Source: Candidatus Zipacnadia bacterium (GTDB lineage Bacteria; Armatimonadota; UBA5377; JALGUK01). Taken from it: a DNA stretch of 12,460 bases. The translations under genes and the position numbers were made by a program. The stretch's first letter is position 1. The number at the start of each line of letters is the position of its first letter. The notes under the pieces are model-generated. The model was given only the letters and a program-made list of their open reading frames with translations, was not told the DNA's origin and searched no databases. The stretch spans positions 1 through 12,460 of the forward strand of contig JALGUK010000026.1 of the NCBI GenBank assembly GCA_029820875.1, in the 5' to 3' direction. Shown piece by piece: positions 7,381 to 12,460 of this stretch.

Positions 7381-8278
7381 CTATATCCGTGACCTGCAGA
7401 GCCAGGGGCATGATGTAGCAGCGGTGGTTTGCCGACCCGATCGGCCCCGGGGGCGAGGTCGGAAACTGACACCGCCGCCGACTAAGCTTGTCGCCCTTGA
7501 GTGCGGCTTGCCTGCTCTGCAGCCCGAGGAACCTAATGACGCCGAGTTTGTCGCTGAATTGCGTGAACTGCAGGCGGATGTTTTTGTGGTCGTTGCGTAT
7601 GGGCGGATTCTCGGCAAGGAGATATTGAATCTTCCGCCGAAGGGTTGCATAAATGTTCATTATTCTCTCCTGCCGAAGTACCGGGGCGCGGCGCCTGTGA
7701 ACCATGCGGTTATCCAGGGGGAGACGGTCACGGGAGTGTCGGTGATTTTCATGTCGGAGCAAATGGACGCCGGAGACATCATTTTGCAGCATCAGGTCCC
7801 AATTGCTCCCCATGAGACGGCCGGCGAGTTGGTGGTAAAGCTGACCGGGGAGGGCGTAATCACACTGCGGAGAGCACTGGAGCTTGTCGCACAGGACAAG
7901 GCGCCCCGCATTCCTCAGGACGAGTCGGCGGCGACCTATGCTCCGGCACTGACGAAGGCCGACGGAGCCATCAATTGGGCCGACTCAGCCGAGCGCATTG
8001 CCAATTTCGTGCGCGGGTTGAACCCGTGGCCCGTCGCATTCGGAATGTTCCGCGGAGAGCGCCTGCGCATACTGGAAGCGCGTGCTGACAAAAGTTTTTC
8101 CGGCAAGGAAGGAAGCCTTGGCGAGGTCGTGGAACTCGATTGGGACAAGGGAATCGCAGTACAGACAGGCGACGGCGTGCTGAGGCTGATACGCGTTCAG
8201 CCGCCCGGCAAATCCCCGATGTCGTCGGCCGCATTTGCACGGGGCCGGCGGATTGACATCGGCGAGCGGCTTAGCTAA
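7340..8278 (+). CDS. fmt: Methionyl-tRNA formyltransferase
   Basis: Fmt transfers a formyl group from 10-formyltetrahydrofolate to methionyl-initiator-tRNA, making the initiator of bacterial translation. The conserved opening MRIVFWGTPEFA begins exactly at a TTG codon, which fixes the start and the 41-nt overlap with def. Catalytic residues of the formyltransferase fold are N105, H107 (INVHYSLLPKYRGAAPV) and D143 (EQMDAGDI). The linker and C-terminal domain show ALTKADGAINW (203-213), GLNPWPVA (227-234) and VQPPGKSPM (286-294), which help bind tRNA. At 312 residues it has the usual length. It uses folate one-carbon units, in an operon that also makes the methyl donor SAM. Confidence 0.97.
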   Translation: MRIVFWGTPEFACDYIRDLQSQGHDVAAVVCRPDRPRGRGRKLTPPPTKLVALECGLPALQPEEPNDAEFVAELRELQADVFVVVAYGRILGKEILNLPPKGCINVHYSLLPKYRGAAPVNHAVIQGETVTGVSVIFMSEQMDAGDIILQHQVPIAPHETAGELVVKLTGEGVITLRRALELVAQDKAPRIPQDESAATYAPALTKADGAINWADSAERIANFVRGLNPWPVAFGMFRGERLRILEARADKSFSGKEGSLGEVVELDWDKGIAVQTGDGVLRLIRVQPPGKSPMSSAAFARGRRIDIGERLS

Positions 8279-8301
8279 TTGAACTGGGGAGGGCTGCTGC
8301 C

Positions 8302-8658
8302 TTGTCCCAGGACGCGTCTGTAGAGGAAATGCTTGAGGCCGCTGACGAACAAAGGGTCAACGGCGATTATGAGGCCGCTATTGCGGTTTATAAAGAGATC
8401 CTCGAGGCTCACGAGGACTGCGCTGCAGCGAGGCATGGCCTGGGTCTTGCTCTTGTCTATACAGGGATGTTCGACGAGGGCCTCGAAGAGTTGAAGAAGG
8501 CGGTCGAATTGGAGCCGCAACAGGCCAAGTATGAGCTGGACCTCGGCAAAACCTATATGATGTTGGGCATGTTCGACGAGGGCAAGGCATCCATGACTCG
8601 GGTTTTGGAGCTGGATCCTGAGAACGACGAGGCACGCAAGCAGCTTTCCTACTTCTGA
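8302..8658 (+). CDS. Small TPR-repeat protein
   Basis: A 118-residue soluble protein made almost wholly of three tetratricopeptide repeats, at about residues 7-40, 41-74 and 75-108. The clearest repeat signatures are GDYEAAIAVYKEIL, GMFDEGLEELKKAVELEP and GMFDEGKASMTRVLELDP; repeats 2 and 3 share GMFDEG and a closing LE-L-P, suggesting duplication. TPRs are protein-protein interaction scaffolds, and no enzymatic domain or signal peptide is present, so the partner is unknown. The start is a TTG with a strong GGGGAGGG site 8 nt upstream, 23 nt after fmt, so it is probably the last gene of the operon. No clear terminator follows. Confidence 0.85.
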   Translation: MSQDASVEEMLEAADEQRVNGDYEAAIAVYKEILEAHEDCAAARHGLGLALVYTGMFDEGLEELKKAVELEPQQAKYELDLGKTYMMLGMFDEGKASMTRVLELDPENDEARKQLSYF

Positions 8659-8829
8659 AATAGATGGGAATAGTTGCGCGGAAATGCTACCTCGGACAAG
8701 GGGTGATGGTCCCGGCGAAGATACTTCCACATTTGTACGCCGAGCCGAACTGAGAGAACGCTGCACTGAAAACTTCGGATTGCTACAAGATGCCTTTAGT
8801 ATTGGCAGCATATTTCAGGAGGTCAGCTC
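8659..8829. other. Intergenic gap before the corrinoid gene
   Basis: About 170 nt with no credible ORF. A weak promoter-like pair (TTCGGA at 8774, TAGTAT at 8797, 17-nt spacer) could drive the corrinoid gene, but the -35 is poor. Only short, imperfect hairpins are visible. AGGAGGT at 8817-8823 is the ribosome site of the next gene, 6 nt before its ATG. Confidence 0.4.
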
Positions 8830-9465
8830 ATGGCTGATTTGAATGCTTTGGCTGAATTTCTCATCTCAGGGAACCGGGATAAGGTGAAGGAACTGACGCA
8901 ACAGGCTTTGGATGAAGGTGTAGGCCCCGAGACCATTATTAACGAGGGTCTGATAGCGGGGATGAACGTGGTGGGAGAGAAATTCAAGAACAACGAGTTC
9001 TATGTGCCGGAAGTGCTCATTGCGGCTCGAGCCATGCATGCGGGGATGGACTTGGTCAAGCCGCTTTTGACCGAGACGGGCGTTGAGCCAATCGGTCGTG
9101 TTGCCCTCGGCACAGTTAAAGGTGACCTGCACGACATTGGCAAGAACCTCGTGCAGATGATGCTTGAGGGCGCGGGCTTTGACATCTACGACCTCGGCGT
9201 GGACGTGCCCGCTGAGAAGTTCGTAGAAACTGCGCAGAGCGAGAATTGCAGTATTATAGCGATGTCGGCGTTGCTTACCACCACGATGCCGGCCATGGCT
9301 GACACGATAAAGGCGCTCGAGGAGGCGGGCTTGCGGGACAAGATTAAGGTCATGATAGGGGGCGCACCCGTCACCCAGAACTATGCAGATGAGATCGGTG
9401 CCGACGGATATGCACCCGATGCCGCCTCGGCCGTGGACAAGGCCAAGGAGCTTGTGACAGCATAG
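8830..9465 (+). CDS. Methyltransferase-type corrinoid protein (B12-binding methyl carrier)
   Basis: The 211-residue protein has the two-domain plan of corrinoid carriers such as MtaC, MtbC and MttC and of the B12 module of methionine synthase. A helical cap is at about 1-85, with NEGLIAGMNVVGEKF and the EVLIAARAMHAGMDLVKPLL helix. A Rossmann-like B12 domain runs from about 88 to the end. The base-off cobalamin motif is complete: GTVKGDLHDIGKNLV with axial ligand H101, then MSALLTT and the IGGAPV loop (176-181). Such proteins shuttle a methyl group between a substrate-specific methyltransferase and a second one. No methyltransferase or reactivator gene is in the window, so the substrate (methylamine, methanol, methoxy compound or other) cannot be named. 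It has its own perfect ribosome site and gaps on both sides, so it is probably a separate transcription unit. Confidence 0.93.
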   Translation: MADLNALAEFLISGNRDKVKELTQQALDEGVGPETIINEGLIAGMNVVGEKFKNNEFYVPEVLIAARAMHAGMDLVKPLLTETGVEPIGRVALGTVKGDLHDIGKNLVQMMLEGAGFDIYDLGVDVPAEKFVETAQSENCSIIAMSALLTTTMPAMADTIKALEEAGLRDKIKVMIGGAPVTQNYADEIGADGYAPDAASAVDKAKELVTA

Positions 9466-9672
9466 GGGCGCTGAGTTGCCCTATGGGCATAGTGGCGAGG
9501 AGTCAGTGGCCCGGGTCGAGACAGTGCGACGGGACGGCCCGGGCCGTTGTTTGCTGACGAGTGCTGGCACAATGTCTATCCCGGTATGTGCCTTACGCTA
9601 AAGCCGCCGTCAAGCCCACAGCGGCAACGTAGCACCGAGGTGCTGGCCACGTGAGAGTATGGAGTGCTGACT
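9466..9672. other. Intergenic gap after the corrinoid gene
   Basis: Roughly 200 nt without a supported gene. It contains a GC-rich stem at 9508-9545 (listed separately) and a short palindrome, AGCACCGAGGTGCT, at 9631-9644. I found no promoter I would defend. TTGCTG at 9551 with GTCTAT at 9574 (17-nt spacer) is the nearest candidate and is weak. Confidence 0.4.
9508..9550 (+). terminator. Possible terminator-like GC hairpin
   Basis: GGCCCGGG (9508-9515) pairs perfectly with CCCGGGCC (9538-9545), 8 bp with a 22-nt loop that holds its own GTCG/CGAC pairing. It is followed by GTTGT and then TTG, a poor T-tract. It lies about 40 nt after the corrinoid stop. It could end that transcript, but the weak T-run makes this uncertain. 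Confidence 0.35.
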
Positions 9673-10050
9673 ATGAAGCAGCAGGTGATTCCCCTCATTT
9701 TGATAGCCGTTGCCCTCGGGGCTGCCGGTCAGGTCGCTCTGAAGCGGGGCGTTCAACTTTACGGGAACCTCAACAGCATCTTTCGATTGGCAGGGGCGTT
9801 TACAGAGTGGCATGTGCTGTTGGGTTTCGTCCTGTATGGGCTGAGCGCATTGATATGGCTGAAGGTCCTGTCAATGAGCAACCTAAGCTATGCCTATCCC
9901 TTTATCGCACTGACCTACGTCATCGTCGTATTCCTCGGCTGGCGGCTTTTGGGAGAACGTGTGACTATCATCTCCATCGTTGGCTTGGCTCTGATTTGTA
10001 TAGGAGTCATTATCCACGCGGTAGGCGGCAATATCGGAGGAAACATTTAG
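9673..10050 (+). CDS. Small DMT/EmrE-like membrane protein, candidate lipid-linked sugar flippase subunit
   Basis: A 125-residue, very hydrophobic protein with four predicted membrane helices at about 5-22, 46-64, 72-92 and 98-117. This is the half-size layout of small multidrug resistance and ArnE/ArnF-like members of the drug/metabolite transporter superfamily. LGAAGQVALKRGV in the first helix and the SYAYPFIALTYVIVVFLGWRLLGERV block with E95 resemble that group. ArnE/ArnF-type proteins flip undecaprenyl-phosphate-linked sugars, usually as dimers. Because the next gene is YfhO-like, I infer lipid-sugar transport rather than drug efflux, but the sequence alone does not decide. I chose ATG 9673, which has GGAG 8 nt upstream, over the in-frame GTG at 9664, which overlaps that GGAG. 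The gap to the next gene is 33 nt, so they are probably co-transcribed. Confidence 0.82.
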   Translation: MKQQVIPLILIAVALGAAGQVALKRGVQLYGNLNSIFRLAGAFTEWHVLLGFVLYGLSALIWLKVLSMSNLSYAYPFIALTYVIVVFLGWRLLGERVTIISIVGLALICIGVIIHAVGGNIGGNI

Positions 10051-10071
10051 TCGTTGACCGGCTGCTCCGCT

Positions 10072-10079
10072 GGAGGTGA
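10072..10079 (+). promoter_or_regulatory. Ribosome binding site deciding the YfhO-like start
   Basis: GGAGGTGA lies just before ATG 10084 at ideal spacing. An in-frame TTG at 10054 lies upstream of this site and would add ten residues unlike the family, so it is rejected as the start. Confidence 0.7.
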
Positions 10080-10083
10080 CAGA

Positions 10084-12183
10084 ATGCGCCTCCGCAGGTT
10101 TCTTTGGGGCATGGCGCCGCCTGCGCTGCTGGCGATATTGGCCGCAATTTTTTTCCACACGGTCCTCTTCGGCGGACAGGTGCTGCTTCCCACCGACCAA
10201 CTCCGCGCGTTCCAGCCGTGGCTCGCCGAACTGGGCCCCCCTGAGACCCTCCGGCAGTGGGATGCACTTGCATGGGACGCCCTCGCCCAGTACTACCCTT
10301 GGCGGGCGTTCCTCGGCGAGCGCCTGCATGCCGGGGAGATACCCCTGTGGAACCCGCGCGAACTGATGGGAACGCCTTTCCTCGCCAACGGCCAGTCGGC
10401 GGTACTATACCCGCCCAACTGGCTCTTCGCATTGATGGAGCCTGCCGTTGCATTCGGCTGGTCTGCATGGTTGCATTTCTTGTTGGGCGGACTATTTACG
10501 TACTGGCTTCTCCGGGAGCTTGGAGCAGGCGCCGTCGGGGCCCTTGCCGCGGCGGTGGCCTTCATGTTCTCTGGCTTTATGGTGGGAATGTGCGAGCTGC
10601 CGACGTTCATTTGTGTCGCGGTGTGGCTGCCTGCGGGCCTGGCCTGCCTGCTTCGTGTGCGCCGCAGGGAAGGGGCTTTGTGGACGGTGGTATTGGGGGT
10701 GGTAATCGGCCTCGCGTTCCTCGCCGGTCACCTGCAGATAACCGCCTATGTGATGCTGGTCTTGGGCATGGCGATGTTGTCTCTGTTCATCATCTCTTTT
10801 CAGCGACGTACATTTGCAGCTCCGGGCGCGTTCCTGTTGCGGTGCCTTGGAGCGCTGGCGATTGGGGCTTTGCTCGCGGCCCCGCAGATGCTCCCGACCT
10901 ACGAACTTGCGCGTATAAGCAGCCGGGGCATCGGCAAACCCACTATGGACCAGTTCCGCTTCCATCGGCAGCGTGCATTCACGCCCGACCAGTGGGTACT
11001 GCTCCTGTCGCCTGATGCGATGGGCAACCCCGCGGACGGGGACTTCGCCGGGACTTACAGCTACGGCGAGCATTGCGCCTACGGCGGACTACTGACGTTG
11101 CTTCTGGCCGGAGCCGCCCTCCTCTTGTGTCGGCGGTCCGCGACGTACTTCTTCGGGGGTTTGACCGTCGGGGCGTTTCTTGCGGCGTCCCGTATCTTCT
11201 GCGTGTACAACCTCGGCCTGGCCGTACTGGCGGGGCTTGGGCTTGACCGGATTGCCGGAATCATTAGGACAAGGCGCGGGGAGGGCCAGGCCTGGGCCAT
11301 TGCGGCATTGTTGGTCGTTATCATAGTGCTGGACCTCTTTCACTTCGGGATGAAGTTCAACCCCACCGGACCGCGAGACGATGTTTACCCGGATGCCAGC
11401 TTGCTCTGCAGACTCGAGGACGCAGCAGATGGCTCGAGGATTCTCGCGGTTACGGAGACATGGCCCCTGCTGGTGCGGCCTGTAGCCGTTCTGCCGCCGA
11501 ACGGGCCGATGGTGTACAAGCTGCATGATGTGCAAGGCTACGACTCCCTCTTCCCGGCCGCCACAAAGCGTTTCCTGGCCAAGCTCGAGGGCCGGGATCC
11601 AAGCCCGCTGGCCAATGGGAACATGGTCCTGCTGCACAACCTGGATTCACCCCTTCTGGACGAAGTCGGCTGTAAGTATGTGATGACCCTCCGACAACTC
11701 GATGGGGACAGATGGGTGCTCGAGGATTCCAATGGAATCGTCAACATTTACCGGAATCGAAACGCCTGGCCCCGGGCCTATACTCTCAGCCCTGATACAG
11801 CGCCTCATGCCGGGCCCCCTCCCGAACGGTTTACGCTGCGATGGACGGCCGACACAGTCGAGGTCAAAGGTAATGCGAGCGGTCCGAGCCTTGTGCTGAC
11901 TGACACATGGTACCCGGGTTGGAAGGCGACCGTGAACGGCCGGCTGACTGAGGTTGCTCGTCACGATGGGCTTTTCCGGCGCGTGCAGGTGCCTCCGGGA
12001 CAATGCCGGGTCCAGTTCGTGTATATGCCAAGCAGCTTCAAGGTTGGTCTATTCCTCGCATTGGCGGGCTTGGGCATTTGCGCGGCTCTTGGTGCGGCTC
12101 GACTGGCTATGTTGCTCATGGTCCGCGGCCGGGCGATGCTCAAGCTGGATTCGCGTAGCATTAGCTTGCATGAGGGGACATGA
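10084..12183 (+). CDS. YfhO-like multi-pass membrane protein (probable GT-C-fold glycosyltransferase)
   Basis: A 699-residue inner-membrane protein. A first helix at about 12-30 is followed by an exported loop with LLPTDQLRAFQPW (34-46), then GEIPLWNPRELMGTPFLANGQ and AVLYPPNWLF, the hallmark of the bacterial YfhO family. Many helices follow (about 125-145, 150-170, 174-191, 200-240, 250-270, 335-350, 355-368, 373-395, 404-420). A large soluble part (about 425-650) contains the typical C-terminal TDTWYPGWKATVNG block, and a last helix lies near 653-680. YfhO proteins are placed in the GT-C superfamily and in Bacillus are linked to glycosylation of lipoteichoic acid; the donor here is unknown. 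A conserved family stretch between helices seems missing near residue 367 (see findings). The next gene starts within the stop codon. Confidence 0.87.
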   Translation: MRLRRFLWGMAPPALLAILAAIFFHTVLFGGQVLLPTDQLRAFQPWLAELGPPETLRQWDALAWDALAQYYPWRAFLGERLHAGEIPLWNPRELMGTPFLANGQSAVLYPPNWLFALMEPAVAFGWSAWLHFLLGGLFTYWLLRELGAGAVGALAAAVAFMFSGFMVGMCELPTFICVAVWLPAGLACLLRVRRREGALWTVVLGVVIGLAFLAGHLQITAYVMLVLGMAMLSLFIISFQRRTFAAPGAFLLRCLGALAIGALLAAPQMLPTYELARISSRGIGKPTMDQFRFHRQRAFTPDQWVLLLSPDAMGNPADGDFAGTYSYGEHCAYGGLLTLLLAGAALLLCRRSATYFFGGLTVGAFLAASRIFCVYNLGLAVLAGLGLDRIAGIIRTRRGEGQAWAIAALLVVIIVLDLFHFGMKFNPTGPRDDVYPDASLLCRLEDAADGSRILAVTETWPLLVRPVAVLPPNGPMVYKLHDVQGYDSLFPAATKRFLAKLEGRDPSPLANGNMVLLHNLDSPLLDEVGCKYVMTLRQLDGDRWVLEDSNGIVNIYRNRNAWPRAYTLSPDTAPHAGPPPERFTLRWTADTVEVKGNASGPSLVLTDTWYPGWKATVNGRLTEVARHDGLFRRVQVPPGQCRVQFVYMPSSFKVGLFLALAGLGICAALGAARLAMLLMVRGRAMLKLDSRSISLHEGT

Positions 12184-12460
12184 TGGGGAGCGTCACCCGC
12201 ACCGAAATCAAGCAGGTGGTCTTGTGGTCCGCCGCCGTCATGTTGGTGACCTGCCTGCCTTATCTTTTCGGCATCCTGATTACACCCCCGGGCTGGCATT
12301 TCATGGGCTATGTGCACAACCCCGATGACCCCAATGCATACCTCGCGTGGGCGCGGCAGGCCCAGGAGGGGCGCCTGCTACTGGAGGACAAGTTCACCAC
12401 TGAGCCGCAGCGGGCGCTGTTTTTCAACCTTTTTCTGCTGGCCTTGGGCCGAGGGTCAGC
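12183..12460 (+). CDS. Membrane protein start, possibly GT-C-like (partial, 3' end off window)
   Basis: ATG 12183 overlaps the preceding stop by one base (TGATG) and has GAGGGG 5 nt upstream. The frame stays open to the right edge for 92 residues. The N-terminus has a basic stretch then a membrane helix at about 13-33, followed by an exported loop with FMGYVHNPDDPNAYLAWARQ (42-61). A second block, FTTEPQRALFFNLFLLALG, leads into another hydrophobic segment. Paired acidic residues in the first exported loop (D50, D51) are typical of GT-C enzymes. I do not recognise a named family with certainty. Tight coupling to the YfhO-like gene suggests a shared envelope-glycosylation role. Confidence 0.75.
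   Translation, partial: MGSVTRTEIKQVVLWSAAVMLVTCLPYLFGILITPPGWHFMGYVHNPDDPNAYLAWARQAQEGRLLLEDKFTTEPQRALFFNLFLLALGRGS

Noticed and set aside
8659..8829. Cobalamin riboswitch upstream of the corrinoid gene
   Set aside because: AGCCGAACTGAGAGAACGC around 8743 only loosely recalls a B12 box. The rest of the conserved core is not found, and the gap is short for a complete riboswitch.
9564..9580. Sigma-54 promoter (TGGCAC)
   Set aside because: TGGCAC is followed by no GC or TTGC element at the required distance.

Overview
The window is GC-rich bacterial chromosomal DNA, dense with genes and using bacterial start signals: strong Shine-Dalgarno sites and several GTG or TTG starts. I see no phage, plasmid, insertion sequence, tRNA, rRNA or CRISPR. 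The lineage is not fixed by the sequence. A secreted DUF4838-type protein, a YfhO-type membrane protein and a free-standing corrinoid carrier beside a housekeeping operon would fit Planctomycetota, Armatimonadota, Hydrogenedentota or a related environmental phylum. That is inference.

Layout. (1) Positions 1-686, minus strand: the 5' part of a secreted DUF4838 / GH67-N-terminal-like protein that runs off the left edge. (2) Positions 687-1197: a 0.5 kb divergent intergenic region with a good sigma-70-type promoter (TTGCAT-N17-TAGAAT, extended -10) pointing right, overlapped by a cluster of TTGCA/TGCAA motifs, plus an inverted repeat nearer the left gene. (3) Positions 1198-8658, plus strand: a tight housekeeping operon, gmk - coaBC - metK - priA - def - fmt - TPR protein, with gaps or overlaps of -41 to +38 nt. 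(4) Positions 8830-9465: a corrinoid (B12) methyl-carrier protein with its own excellent ribosome binding site, set off by gaps of about 170 and 207 nt. (5) Positions 9673-12460: a small DMT/EmrE-like four-helix membrane protein, a YfhO-like multi-pass protein, and the start of another membrane protein that runs off the right edge.

How the genes fit together. The operon joins nucleotide metabolism (Gmk), CoA synthesis (CoaBC), S-adenosylmethionine synthesis (MetK), replication restart (PriA) and N-terminal formyl-methionine chemistry (Def and Fmt). Gmk-CoaBC-PriA-Def-Fmt is a familiar bacterial order. Here rpoZ is absent between gmk and coaBC, and metK lies between coaBC and priA. The corrinoid protein belongs to one-carbon metabolism but has no methyltransferase partner in view. 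The last three genes look like an envelope-glycosylation module: a candidate lipid-linked-sugar flippase plus one or two GT-C-like membrane enzymes.

I found no clearly new biological system. The points most worth checking are the priA start (the conserved N-terminus reads upstream of the first standard start codon), an apparently missing conserved segment in the YfhO-like protein, the partnerless corrinoid protein, and the TTGCA motif cluster on the operon promoter.
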